Shown here piece after piece: positions 18,268-26,738 of a stretch of 61,098 bases of DNA. The position numbers and the translations under genes are program-made. Every line of letters starts with the position of its first letter. Position 1 is the stretch's first letter. A model generated the notes under the pieces. The model had not been told where the DNA came from and searched no databases. It saw only the letters and a program-made list of their open reading frames with translations. The DNA comes from Desulfocapsa sp. (GTDB taxonomy: Bacteria; Desulfobacterota; Desulfobulbia; Desulfobulbales; Desulfocapsaceae): assembly GCA_024763035.1 (NCBI GenBank), contig JANTGG010000005.1, positions 1-61,098 on the forward strand, read 5' to 3'.

Positions 18268-20427
18268 ATGGAAAATAAATACAACAGAGAGTACAGGCTG
18301 ACAGCAAGTTGTGCCGCCGGACTGGAAGAATTGCTTGCAGGTGAGCTGCATTCGTTTGGGGCAAAAGACGTGGAGCACGCCAAAGGACTGGTTACCTGGA
18401 ACGGTTCACTGGAAAGTGCCTACCGCTGCTGCCTCTGGTCGCGCTATGCTTCCCGGGTCTTTCTCTCCATTGCCTCCTTTGCAGCACCCGATGAGGATGT
18501 GCTGTATCAGGGAGCTCTGGAAGTGGACTGGTCGCAGCTTATAAGTGTTTCCGATACCTTTGCGGTGGACTGCAGTCTCAGCAGGTCGGCGATAACGCAC
18601 AGCCGTTTTGCAGCCCTCAGGGTAAAAGACGCTTTGGTCGACCAGTTTCGCGAGCAGTGTGGTGAACGGCCAAGTGTTGCTGTGGATCGTCCCGATATCC
18701 GTATCCGGCTCTATATTCATGAGAATCAGGCAAGCCTTTCCCTGGATCTTTCCGGCGAAAGTCTGCACCGACGTGGATACCGGTCTGACGGCGGTGGTGT
18801 TGCCCCTCTGAAAGAGAGTCTGGCTGCGGCCATTGTCAGTCTCGCAGGTTGGCAGAAAATGGATTCTGCAAAAAACATGCTTCTTGATCCCATGTGCGGT
18901 TCCGGGACACTGCTTATTGAAGCGGCGCTTATTTTCGGGGATGTCGCTCCCGGTCTCTCCCGCAGCTATTTTGGTTTTCTTGGCTGGCGGGGGCATGATT
19001 CCTCTTTGTGGCAGAGTCTGGTGCAGGAGGCCGTGGAGCGTGAAGAGGCCGGGCTTACAAAAAAATGGCCGCAGATGCTTGGTTATGACGCCGACCCGCG
19101 TGCTGTTGCCCTTGCCAGGCAGAATATCGAAAAGGCAGGGCTCGATGACAGGATCGTTGTCAAACAGAATCAGCTTGCCCATTTGCGTCGTCCGGCGGCA
19201 AAGGGATTGCTGGTGACCAATCCGCCCTATGGCGAGCGTCTTGCTGAAAAAGATGAAGCGGAACAACTGCATCGCGCCCTTGGGAGGATCTGCAAAGAGG
19301 AACTGGATGGCTGGCAACTGGGAATCTTTACCTCCAATCCCGATTTTGGTGATCGTATGGGCATCAAATGGGATTCGGCACACCGCCTCTACAACGGTCC
19401 CATTAACTGCCGCCTGTTCTGCGGTACGGCAAGAAGAGATGAGCCGCAGGAATTTTCCTGGCAGATGGTAACAGAGGGGGCACCGGCAGAAGGGGCGGAG
19501 TTTGGCAATCGACTCCGCAAAAATGCCAAAAAAATGCTGAAATGGGCGAGGAAAAACGGTATCCGCTGTTTCCGCATCTATGACAGGGATCTTCCCGACT
19601 ATAATATCTCTGTTGACTGTTATGAAAAATGGCTTGTGGTGACAGAGTTTGCAGCACCTGCCACGATAGATGAAAAAAAAGCGGCGGATCGTTTTCGCCA
19701 AAGTCTTGTTCAGATCCGCCATCTGTTCGGGGTGCGCAGGGATCGGGTCTTTCTAAAAACCCGCCGTAAGCAGAAGGGTAAGGCACAGTATCAGAAGCAG
19801 AGTAGCAGGCAGAAGATGCATGTTGTCCGTGAAGGGGACTGTTACCTGCTGGTGAATTTTTCAGATTATCTTGATACAGGGCTTTTTCTTGACCATCGAA
19901 ATATTCGTCTGCGCATCGGCAGGGAGATTGCCGGAAAACGTTTTCTCAATCTTTTCGGGTACACCGGCTCTGTCTCTATCCATGCGGCTGTGGGCGGGGC
20001 GGCAACGACCACCACCGTTGATCTTTCCCGCAAGTATCTGGATTGGGCACGAATGAATCTGGCACTCAACGGGTTTGGCGGACTTGCCCACGAAATGATA
20101 AAGGCGGATTGTGTGCAGTGGCTGCGGGAGGCAAGGGGGGAGTATGATCTGATTTTTATGGATCCGCCCACCTTTTCCAACACGAAAAAAGAACGGAGGG
20201 TGTTTGATGTGCAGCGGGATCATCGACAGCTTATAGAGCAGGCGATGAATCGATTAGCAGCAGACGGGGTGCTGATATTTTCTACAAACTTCAGACGATT
20301 CAAGATGGATGAGTCCATTGAAAAATATTATGTGCTGAGAAATATCAGCCGGGATTCCATCCCCAACGATTTTTCCAGAAGCAGTAAAATCCATCAATGC
20401 TGGGAAATTCGTAAAAACAGTGTTTGA
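18268..20427 (+). CDS. rlmKL: Bifunctional 23S rRNA methyltransferase RlmKL
   Basis: 719 aa from the ATG at 18268 (a TTG two codons upstream is also in frame). The N-terminal half is RlmL: a THUMP domain (about 50-160) then a methyltransferase with LLDPMCGSGTLLIEAALI and the catalytic NPPYG motif (about 315), making N2-methylguanine at position 2445. The C-terminal half is RlmK: NLFGYTGSVSIHAAVGGA for S-adenosylmethionine binding and FMDPPTFSN, making N7-methylguanine at 2069. The full fused length matches the gammaproteobacterial enzyme. The ribosome site is weak. It is followed 32 bp later by the thioredoxin-like gene on the same strand. A housekeeping role in 50S assembly is assured by family knowledge. 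Confidence 0.95.
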   Translation: MENKYNREYRLTASCAAGLEELLAGELHSFGAKDVEHAKGLVTWNGSLESAYRCCLWSRYASRVFLSIASFAAPDEDVLYQGALEVDWSQLISVSDTFAVDCSLSRSAITHSRFAALRVKDALVDQFREQCGERPSVAVDRPDIRIRLYIHENQASLSLDLSGESLHRRGYRSDGGGVAPLKESLAAAIVSLAGWQKMDSAKNMLLDPMCGSGTLLIEAALIFGDVAPGLSRSYFGFLGWRGHDSSLWQSLVQEAVEREEAGLTKKWPQMLGYDADPRAVALARQNIEKAGLDDRIVVKQNQLAHLRRPAAKGLLVTNPPYGERLAEKDEAEQLHRALGRICKEELDGWQLGIFTSNPDFGDRMGIKWDSAHRLYNGPINCRLFCGTARRDEPQEFSWQMVTEGAPAEGAEFGNRLRKNAKKMLKWARKNGIRCFRIYDRDLPDYNISVDCYEKWLVVTEFAAPATIDEKKAADRFRQSLVQIRHLFGVRRDRVFLKTRRKQKGKAQYQKQSSRQKMHVVREGDCYLLVNFSDYLDTGLFLDHRNIRLRIGREIAGKRFLNLFGYTGSVSIHAAVGGAATTTTVDLSRKYLDWARMNLALNGFGGLAHEMIKADCVQWLREARGEYDLIFMDPPTFSNTKKERRVFDVQRDHRQLIEQAMNRLAADGVLIFSTNFRRFKMDESIEKYYVLRNISRDSIPNDFSRSSKIHQCWEIRKNSV

Positions 20428-20459
20428 GTCGCTCATTTGAAGCCGGGAGCAGGAGGAGT

Positions 20460-20816
20460 ATGGTTCAGGAACAGAGTCCGCAGGAATTGAAAAAGCGCAT
20501 GGCGGCAGGGGAGACCTGCGTGATTAACATCGTTGCCGCCTGGTGTCCGGATTGCACCAGGCGGCAGCAGCCGCATTTTTCGGGGTTTGTGCAAAAAATG
20601 GAAGCGGCGGCGATTCCCGTCTATCAGTGTGTGGTGCAGGAGGAAAAACTGGTCTTTTGTTCAGAGGATCACAAAGCACTGACCGATGGTTTTGGCGGGC
20701 ACGGATATCCACGGACGGTTCTGCTTGTTCAGGGAAAAATGGTGGATTCCCGGGTGGAGGTGATGGACCCTCTGGCCCTTGGGATGCTTGCCGATGAATT
20801 TATAGCCAGGCTGTAG
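20460..20816 (+). CDS. Thioredoxin-like protein
   Basis: 118 aa from the ATG at 20460, chosen because it follows AGGAGGAGT; an upstream in-frame start at 20424 lies before that site and is less likely. Residues about 20-32 read VINIVAAWCPDC, a thioredoxin-fold strand leading to a CPDC redox motif. A cis-proline region is visible at GYPRTVLLVQG. The protein is shorter than many thioredoxins and has no signal peptide, so it should be cytoplasmic. It is probably cotranscribed with rlmKL. The exact partner or substrate is unknown. Confidence 0.8.
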   Translation: MVQEQSPQELKKRMAAGETCVINIVAAWCPDCTRRQQPHFSGFVQKMEAAAIPVYQCVVQEEKLVFCSEDHKALTDGFGGHGYPRTVLLVQGKMVDSRVEVMDPLALGMLADEFIARL

Positions 20817-20855
20817 CTGTTTTTTTGTATCCTGTCGCTTACAGACTGTTTTGAT

Positions 20856-20879
20856 GAACTTTTAAATTAAAAAAAGTTC
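20856..20879. terminator. AT-rich inverted repeat between convergent genes
   Basis: GAACTTTT (20856-20863) pairs with AAAAGTTC (20872-20879); the repeat is flanked by T and A runs. It lies between convergent stop codons and could act as a weak bidirectional terminator. The stem is short and AT-rich. Confidence 0.35.
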
Positions 20880-21250
20880 TATGTCTCTTTTTTGGGCGGG
20901 AATTTTAGAATCTTTCCTTTTTTCTTCACAGGGACAACTCCGCATTTTGCACAGTTTTGACATCCGCTGCTGAACATGGACTGAATATGTTTGATGAGGA
21001 TAATGCGGCAGTCCGGGCAGAGCTGCATGATAAATTCCTGATAGACGTCGTTCAGGAGTTCCACTTCATCTTTACCACTGATCTCGGCAATTGCCTGGGC
21101 AATGAGCTTATCCGGATTTTTCAGGTTGGGGATGGTTGCGTCTTTACCGGCAACAATCTCGGTGCGGCAGTGGTAAAACAGTTCTCCGTCGGGCAGAGGC
21201 TTTCCGCATGAATCACAGTTTCGTTCCTGAATATTTGAAATATCACTCAT
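20879..21250 (-). CDS. Zinc-ribbon protein of unknown function, coupled to an amidohydrolase
   Basis: 123 aa from the ATG at 21250, which overlaps the amidohydrolase stop codon by four bases (ATGA) and has GGAGAG as ribosome site; longer upstream starts run antisense-like through that gene and are rejected. Cysteines pair as CDSCGK near the N-terminus with a lone YHC, LCPDC around residue 77, and CQNCAKC around 95, then a basic tail. This suggests two metal-binding ribbons around a helical middle. I do not recognise the family. Its tight coupling implies that it acts with, or is regulated like, the hydrolase. Confidence 0.75.
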   Translation of the reverse strand: MSDISNIQERNCDSCGKPLPDGELFYHCRTEIVAGKDATIPNLKNPDKLIAQAIAEISGKDEVELLNDVYQEFIMQLCPDCRIILIKHIQSMFSSGCQNCAKCGVVPVKKKGKILKFPPKKET

Positions 21251-22041
21251 AGTCTCTCCAGTGCATTCCCGCCAAGAATTCTGGCAGTTAGATTCTCCTT
21301 CAGCTGCAGGTTTTCCAGTTGCCGTATGCAGTGCGTCTGATTGGCCCACGGAGAATCGCTGCCGAAAAAGAGATACTCGGGCGGATGATTGTTCAGCATG
21401 CGTGTCACCTGCTCTACCGGAAGATACTGGAGTGCAAAGGAGATTTCCATAAAAATCTCTTTGCCGATAAGGAGTTCCTCTACCTCGTCCCACAGTTTCC
21501 AGCCGCCGAAATGGGTGGCAACAAGGCGAAGATCGGGGAATGTTTGCTGCAGTTCCAGGACCTTTGCCGGATCGGCACAGCGAGTGTTGGGAAAGCCGAT
21601 ATCGTATCCGCAGTGGGGAACAAAGAGGAGTCCGGTTTCGCTGAGTGTTTCATAAAGGGGCTGCATCCGCTCTTCATCCAGGGAAAAATTCTGATAATAG
21701 GGGTGCATCTTGATACCGGCAAAGCCCAGGGCATGAATGGTGTGGATCTGCTCTACACAGTCCGGATCAGCCGGGTGAACAGAGGGCAGGGGGATCAGTC
21801 GATCGGAGCGAATCTCCTGTGACCAGTCGAGGATGGTCTGAAACTGCTCGGGGCGGGTGGCGATGGAGCAGATGACGCTGCGATCAATTCCCGCCTCATC
21901 CATGGAGGCGAGAAGGGAGCTTACTGTTGCACGGGTATGGGCCTTTATTTTTCCGATTTCCTCCAGTGCCGGGATCGCTTTTTCTGCCACTGCGTCCGGA
22001 AAAGCATGGGTGTGAAAATCAATAATCATCCTGATCACCAT
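21247..22041 (-). CDS. Amidohydrolase (Amidohydro_2) family metal-dependent hydrolase
   Basis: 264 aa TIM-barrel hydrolase. The N-terminal metal motif is MIIDFHTHAFP. Further ligands are likely in GIKMHPYYQ, the His of LVATHFGGWKLWDE (about 180), and the Asp of YLFFGSDSPWANQTH (about 235). Family members hydrolyse or decarboxylate small cyclic or carboxylated substrates; nothing local fixes the substrate. The listed ATG at 22041 is followed four codons later by another ATG (22029) directly before IIDFHTH, which is equally possible. Its 3' end overlaps the zinc-ribbon gene by four bases. Confidence 0.85.
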   Translation of the reverse strand: MVIRMIIDFHTHAFPDAVAEKAIPALEEIGKIKAHTRATVSSLLASMDEAGIDRSVICSIATRPEQFQTILDWSQEIRSDRLIPLPSVHPADPDCVEQIHTIHALGFAGIKMHPYYQNFSLDEERMQPLYETLSETGLLFVPHCGYDIGFPNTRCADPAKVLELQQTFPDLRLVATHFGGWKLWDEVEELLIGKEIFMEISFALQYLPVEQVTRMLNNHPPEYLFFGSDSPWANQTHCIRQLENLQLKENLTARILGGNALERL

Positions 22042-22336
22042 CGAAGAAAAAAGAGTATTACGGCAAAGGATGCCGGAGACATTGAATAATAGTATTATCA
22101 GGACGTGAATGCACCCTTAAACTTCTCTGTCCTCCCTCCGCTTTGTGTTGTTTTCCTTTTCTATACCTGCTATCTTTTGCCGAAATCAGTGAAGGCAGGA
22201 TGATCCTCAGGGCTCAGCAGGATAGTGTCGTCATGGGCTTTTGTGGCAGATTGTACATCCTGCTGTTGCCGGGTTCTCTGTTTGCCGGCAAGATAGAAGA
22301 GGAAATCAGAGTCAAATTTGTGCTTTTGGATAAAAT
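22042..22336. other. 295-bp divergent spacer
   Basis: Lies between the amidohydrolase operon (minus) and the KASIII run (plus), so both promoters should be here. A short palindrome, ATAATAGTATTAT, lies at about 22087. No clear sigma70 or sigma54 pair was seen. Confidence 0.35.
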
Positions 22337-23371
22337 ATGAATTATTCCCGAGTCTGTCTCCATACCTTTGGATATGAGCTTCCTCCACAGGTGCTGAGTT
22401 CTGCTGCCATCGAAGAACGTCTTGCTCCCCTCTACGAGCGTCTCAAGCTGCCTGCGGGCAGATTGGAGTTGATGAGCGGAATTTCGGAACGGCGTTTCTG
22501 GAATCCGGGGACCAGACCCAGTCAGGGGGCTGCCCTTGCCGGTCAGGTGGTAATTGATAAGGCGGAGATTGATCCGCGATCTGTAGAATGTCTTATCTTT
22601 ACCTCGGTTTCCCGTGATATGATGGAACCGGCGACGGCATCCTTTGTTCATCATCAGCTTGGTCTTAGTGAAGACTGTTTCCTGTTTGACCTCTCCAACG
22701 CCTGTCTCGGGTTTCTGGACGGCATGGTCATGCTTGCCAATATGATAGAACTGGGGCAGGTGAGAAACGGACTGGTTGTTGCCGGTGAAACTGCCGAAGA
22801 GCTTGTGGAATCCACCATACAGTCACTGCTTGCAGATACATCGCTCAGTCGTAAACAGATAAAACCGGCATTTGCATCGCTTACCATAGGTTCGGGGTCG
22901 GTGGCATTATATATGTGCGGTATTCAGCCCACCATGGATAAACCTCGACTGATTCGGGGCGAGTGGAAGGCAAACACCACGCATTCCGACCTTTGTCAGG
23001 GTGCGCAGAGCAGTGGTAATACGACTCTTATGAATACTAATTCCGAAGAACTGCTGGTGCAGGGAGTGAAAACAGCCCATCGTACCTGGCAGGAATTTGC
23101 CTCTGTTCCGGGCTGGAGCGCTGACGATATCGATCGGTTTTTCTGCCATCAGGTGGGCTCTGCTCACGCCCGTCTGCTCTTTGATACCCTGGGGCTGGAC
23201 GCTGAAAAGAATTTTGAGACACTGGCAAAACTTGGCAATGTCGGTTCTGTTTCCGCTCCGATTACCATGGCAATGGCCATAGAGCAGGGAAAATACAGCC
23301 ATGGCGAAAAGGCGGCTTTACTGGGAATTGGAAGCGGCATCAACTGCCTGATGCTTGGGGTGGAGTGGTAG
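22337..23371 (+). CDS. 3-oxoacyl-ACP synthase III (KASIII/FabH-like)
   Basis: 344-aa thiolase-fold condensing enzyme. The catalytic triad is visible: Cys123 in DLSNACLGFLDGM, His271 in FFCHQVGSAH, Asn301 in KLGNVGSVSAP. The glycine-rich C-terminal loop LLGIGSGINCLMLG is typical. FabH-type enzymes join acyl-CoA to malonyl-ACP to begin fatty acid synthesis. This branch, with LMSGISERRFW near the N-terminus, is also used for OleA-like or secondary acyl condensations. It heads a same-strand run with an AMMECR1 protein three bases downstream, rather than a fab operon, so a specialised acyl reaction is possible. Confidence 0.88.
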   Translation: MNYSRVCLHTFGYELPPQVLSSAAIEERLAPLYERLKLPAGRLELMSGISERRFWNPGTRPSQGAALAGQVVIDKAEIDPRSVECLIFTSVSRDMMEPATASFVHHQLGLSEDCFLFDLSNACLGFLDGMVMLANMIELGQVRNGLVVAGETAEELVESTIQSLLADTSLSRKQIKPAFASLTIGSGSVALYMCGIQPTMDKPRLIRGEWKANTTHSDLCQGAQSSGNTTLMNTNSEELLVQGVKTAHRTWQEFASVPGWSADDIDRFFCHQVGSAHARLLFDTLGLDAEKNFETLAKLGNVGSVSAPITMAMAIEQGKYSHGEKAALLGIGSGINCLMLGVEW

Positions 23372-23374
23372 AAA

Positions 23375-23944
23375 ATGGAGAGTGTACTGACAGACAAACA
23401 GGGGCGGGATCTGCTGTATGTGGCAAGAAAGACCATTGCTGCAAAACTTAGTGCTGATAAGGATCCGGTTTTGCCGGATGATTCCGCCTTGGATGCGGGC
23501 TACGGTACCTTTGTAACCCTCAAAATCAATGGCGGTCTGCGCGGTTGTATTGGTAATCTGCAGCCTGCCGGTTCTGTTTTGGAGGGGGTGCAGCGAAATG
23601 CTGTCAATGCCGCCTTTTACGATCCGCGTTTTCAACCACTCAGTTCGCAGGAGTTTGAACAGGTACAGATTGAAATCTCGGTTCTCAGTCAGCCGCAGAC
23701 GCTGCAGTATAGCGATGGTGAGGATCTTACAGGAAAGCTGAAGCCCGGCGTGGACGGAGTAATTCTTAGCCTTGGCAGTGCCGGCGCAACCTTTCTGCCG
23801 CAGGTCTGGGAACAGCTGCCGGAACCGGAGACTTTTCTGGATCATCTGTGTCAGAAGGCCGGATTGAATGCCGCTGCCTGGCGTACCGATCACCCCGAAA
23901 TCGAAATTTACCAGGTACAGTCTTTTGAAGAGGAAGTGAGATGA
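23375..23944 (+). CDS. AmmeMemoRadiSam system protein A (AMMECR1 domain)
   Basis: 189 aa, cytoplasmic. It spans a full AMMECR1 domain. Clear signatures are TFVTLKINGGLRGCIGNLQPAG (about residues 48-69, containing the family's LRGCIG), NAVNAAFYDPRFQPLSSQEF, and DGVILSLGSAGATFLPQVWEQLPEP. In many bacteria AMMECR1 is encoded with a Memo-like dioxygenase and a radical SAM protein, a set of uncertain function in metabolite repair or protein modification. Here those two partners are absent from the neighbourhood. The gene starts three bases after the KASIII stop and its end overlaps the next gene by four bases, so the set is an operon. Confidence 0.9.
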   Translation: MESVLTDKQGRDLLYVARKTIAAKLSADKDPVLPDDSALDAGYGTFVTLKINGGLRGCIGNLQPAGSVLEGVQRNAVNAAFYDPRFQPLSSQEFEQVQIEISVLSQPQTLQYSDGEDLTGKLKPGVDGVILSLGSAGATFLPQVWEQLPEPETFLDHLCQKAGLNAAAWRTDHPEIEIYQVQSFEEEVR

Positions 23945-24576
23945 AGGAAGTTGTGCTCAGTGACGCCTTAAGCGAGCAGGTGCGGGAAATTTATGCCGAT
24001 ATGGAGAGCAGCTATGACAAGGTTGCCAGGGAGTTGAAATTCAGCTGTGACGGCTGTCCCGATAACTGTTGTGATTCGTATTTTCTCCATCATACGTATA
24101 CCGAATGGGCTTATCTCTGGATCGGATTCCGGGGGGAAAGTAAGGACAAACAGAAGGAAATTATGGCTCGGGCAGTGCAGTATATTGCCGACTGCGAAGA
24201 GGCGGAGGCGGCAGGTGAGCGACCGCAGGTCATGTGTCCGTTAAATGAAGAGGGTCGCTGTATTCTCTATGCCCATCGTCTGATGGTCTGTCGTACCCAT
24301 GGTGTACCGGCTTCCATGCGGCGTCCGGACGGGCAGGCGTTGAATTTCCCCGGCTGTTTTCGCTGTCAGAAGATTGTAAAGAAAAAGTTTGTCCACGATT
24401 CCCAGGCACCGCAGGTGGAACGGACTCCACTCCTGCAGCGGCTGGTTGCTGTGGAGCGGGAGCTGATGGGGGAAAAGATCCATCTCTACCCGCGGGTAAA
24501 ACTCACCATTGCCCAGATGCTGGTACAGGGTCCCCCTGCTATTCCTTTGCCGCATTGTGAACGGCACAGCCTGTAG
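23941..24576 (+). CDS. YkgJ-type cysteine-cluster protein
   Basis: 211 aa. It starts with ATGA overlapping the AMMECR1 stop. An N-terminal cluster, CDGCPDNCCDSYF (about residues 36-48), and later CPLNEEGRCILYAHRLMVCRTHG (about 98-120) and FPGCFRCQK match the YkgJ / Fe-S or zinc cysteine-cluster family (CxxCxxxCC, then CP, C, C). In this family the cysteines are thought to bind iron-sulfur or zinc. The function is unknown. It is translationally coupled to AMMECR1 and followed 18 bp later by a Nudix gene. Confidence 0.8.
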   Translation: MKEVVLSDALSEQVREIYADMESSYDKVARELKFSCDGCPDNCCDSYFLHHTYTEWAYLWIGFRGESKDKQKEIMARAVQYIADCEEAEAAGERPQVMCPLNEEGRCILYAHRLMVCRTHGVPASMRRPDGQALNFPGCFRCQKIVKKKFVHDSQAPQVERTPLLQRLVAVERELMGEKIHLYPRVKLTIAQMLVQGPPAIPLPHCERHSL

Positions 24577-24594
24577 AATGGAAGCAGAAAAAAA

Positions 24595-25092
24595 ATGTAT
24601 AATCCGGCAGAAGAAATCGTCCAGATAGTGGATCGCAAAAACCGGGAGGTGGAGGCGTTACCCAGGCAGATTATGCGGGCACAGGGACTTATCCACCGGG
24701 CGTGTTATATTTTGGTTTTCAACGATCAGGATGAGCTGTATCTGCAGAAACGGACAGCCACAAAAGATCTGTATCCATCTTGCTGGGATGTGGCGGCAGG
24801 CGGTGTGGTACTTGCCGGAGAATCCTATGAAGAATCGGCGGAACGGGAGCTTGAAGAAGAGCTTGGTGTTTTCGGGGTGAGTCTGACCCCCCTTTTTGAT
24901 CAGTATTTTGAAGAGGACGACAACCGGGTATGGGGCAGGATCTTTTCCTGTATCCATAATGGACCTTTTCAGCTGCAGGAAGAAGAAGTGGCTTACGGGT
25001 GTTTCATGAGTGTAAGCGATATTTTTGCACTCAGTAAAAAAGAAGATTTTACGCCGGATGGCATCGATATCCTGGTGAAGGTAACAAACTAA
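24595..25092 (+). CDS. Nudix hydrolase
   Basis: 165 aa. The Nudix box is complete: GGVVLAGESYEESAERELEEELGV (GX5EX7REUXEEXGU), about residues 74-97. The preceding LYLQKRTATKDLYPSCWDVA resembles isopentenyl-diphosphate isomerase and YfcD-type Nudix enzymes, which cleave a nucleoside diphosphate linked to another group. There is no signal peptide. The final member of the KASIII-AMMECR1-cluster-Nudix run, it begins 18 bp after the previous gene. The substrate is not determinable. Confidence 0.9.
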   Translation: MYNPAEEIVQIVDRKNREVEALPRQIMRAQGLIHRACYILVFNDQDELYLQKRTATKDLYPSCWDVAAGGVVLAGESYEESAERELEEELGVFGVSLTPLFDQYFEEDDNRVWGRIFSCIHNGPFQLQEEEVAYGCFMSVSDIFALSKKEDFTPDGIDILVKVTN

Positions 25093-25093
25093 C

Positions 25094-25177
25094 ACCGGTG
25101 ATGAACGGTAAGCCGGTATAAGTACCTTCACTAAATTCTTTTCCAAAAAACACGAAAACAATTTATAAGGTACTAAA
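25094..25177 (+). repeat. Intergenic repeat family 2, copy A
   Basis: It begins AACACCGGTGAT, continues AAGCCGGTATAAGTACCTT and ends AAGGTACTAAATGC. AGTACCTT (about 25121) and AAGGTACT (about 25167) are exact inverted copies. It matches copy B (28201-28310, opposite strand) at its left part and copy C (54644-54681) at its right end. The ATG of the helicase gene lies in its last bases. Confidence 0.65.
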
Positions 25178-26619
25178 TGCAAAGAAAATTATTCAGACGA
25201 AGTCGGCTGAGACGACGAAAGCAGCGTTTTATTCAAAAAGCTGCTCTTGTTTCCACAACAGGTCACCGGGCCGTGCTGCAAACGATACCGGCAGCAGCAG
25301 AAGTAGATGTAAAGGTAAAGACGCCGCAGGCTGCAGAGAAACGGGAAGGAAGACAGAGGTCGCAGAAGCATGGCACACCCCGGAAGAAGGCAAAGTGGAC
25401 CCAATCCCGTTTTGTGGTGGAAAAGGAAAAGGGGAAGATGCGCTTCCACGATTTTCATCTTCCTGCCGGTCTTATGCACGGCATTGCAGATTTGAATTTT
25501 CAGTATTGCACTCCCATCCAGGAGCAGTCTCTTCCCGCAGTTATCCGCGGAAAAGATCTAATAGGCAAGGCATCCACCGGAACGGGTAAGAGTGCCGTAT
25601 TTTTGATCGGCATTTTTGCCCGCCTTATTCGGGAACAGCAGCAGAAACGAAAAAACGGCATGCCGCGGGCACTGATTATTGCACCCACCCGGGAGCTGGT
25701 TATTCAGATCGCAAAAGATGCCAAGGCAATCGGCAAATATCTGCCTTTGCGGGTGGCGGAAGCGTATGGCGGCACAGATTATGACCGGCAGCAGAAGAAT
25801 ATCAAAAACCGGCAGGTGGATATTCTGGTGGCAACACCCGGGCGGCTGCTCGATTTTTCACGGAAGCGGGTGGTGGATCTCAGTCGGGCAGGCATCATGG
25901 TGATTGATGAAGCGGATCGGATGCTGGACATGGGCTTTATTCCTGATGTTCGTTCAATTATTTACAAGACACCGCATAAGGATAAACGGCAGACCATGCT
26001 TTTTTCGGCAACACTGACCGAAGAGGTGACAAGGCTCTCTTCCCAGTGGTGTGTTGATCCGGTATCGGTGGAAACTGAAACCGAACAGGTAGCGGTGGAA
26101 ACGGTGCAGCAGATCGTGTACATGACCACCAGAGAGGAAAAGTATCTGGTTTTATACAATATTATTACCAGTCAGAAACATGATTTAATTATCGTTTTTG
26201 CCAATATGAAACGTGACGCCAAACGTCTGTACGACCGTCTTCATCGTGACGGTATTAACTGTACCCTGCTCACCGGTGATGTGCCGCAGCAAAAACGGAC
26301 TGCCCGATTGGAGAGTTTTCGTAAAGGACGGGTGCAGGTCATGATTGCAACAGATGTGGCAGGTCGTGGTATTCACATTGATGATATCAGTCATGTTATT
26401 AATTATACGCTGCCCTATGAGCCGGAAGATTATGTACATCGGATTGGACGTACCGGGCGAGCAGGTGCCGACGGCATTTCCATTAGCTTTGCCGATGAGG
26501 AATCTTCTTTTTATCTGATGGATCTTGAGGAATATCTGGAAGCCCCCCTTCCCTGTGTGGAGCCGGCGGCAGATCTGCTTGTGCCGGTAAAACGAAAGCA
26601 GAACGTCAGGAAGTCGTAA
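25177..26619 (+). CDS. DEAD-box ATP-dependent RNA helicase
   Basis: 480 aa. All core motifs are present: Q motif TPIQEQSLPAV, motif I ASTGTGKS (about 131), Ia PTRELVIQ, TPGR, motif II DEAD, motif III SAT, motif V ATDVAGRGIHI, motif VI HRIGRTGR. Members unwind short RNA duplexes in ribosome assembly, mRNA decay or cold adaptation; the subgroup is RhlB/RhlE-like. Residues 1 to about 85 are a highly basic, low-complexity extension (RRSRLRRRKQR, then KTPQAAEKREGRQRSQKHG), probably a disordered RNA-binding arm. The start codon sits in the end of a repeat element, with AAGG as the only ribosome site. The true start could be an internal ATG further down. Confidence 0.92.
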   Translation: MQRKLFRRSRLRRRKQRFIQKAALVSTTGHRAVLQTIPAAAEVDVKVKTPQAAEKREGRQRSQKHGTPRKKAKWTQSRFVVEKEKGKMRFHDFHLPAGLMHGIADLNFQYCTPIQEQSLPAVIRGKDLIGKASTGTGKSAVFLIGIFARLIREQQQKRKNGMPRALIIAPTRELVIQIAKDAKAIGKYLPLRVAEAYGGTDYDRQQKNIKNRQVDILVATPGRLLDFSRKRVVDLSRAGIMVIDEADRMLDMGFIPDVRSIIYKTPHKDKRQTMLFSATLTEEVTRLSSQWCVDPVSVETETEQVAVETVQQIVYMTTREEKYLVLYNIITSQKHDLIIVFANMKRDAKRLYDRLHRDGINCTLLTGDVPQQKRTARLESFRKGRVQVMIATDVAGRGIHIDDISHVINYTLPYEPEDYVHRIGRTGRAGADGISISFADEESSFYLMDLEEYLEAPLPCVEPAADLLVPVKRKQNVRKS

Positions 26620-26634
26620 GAGAGAAGGGGAATA

Positions 26635-26707
26635 GCAGGAGCGTGCCCCTGCGTACGATATTCCACGCCTGGCAACACCTTGAACCGTTTGCAGGGGTGA
26701 TTTCCCG
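26635..26707. repeat. REP-like palindromic repeat, copy 2
   Basis: GCAGGAGCGTGCCCCTGCG on the left and GCAGGGGTGATTTCCCGC on the right, around the conserved loop TTCCACGCCTGGCAACACC then TTGAACCG. It lies between convergent genes. Confidence 0.8.
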
Positions 26708-26738
26708 CGGTAAATGCAGGGTCTTTCGTTTCAGACTC

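Noticed and set aside
18406-19722. 438-codon minus-strand frame
   Set aside because: Lies antisense to the clearly conserved rlmKL; no ribosome site and no family signal.
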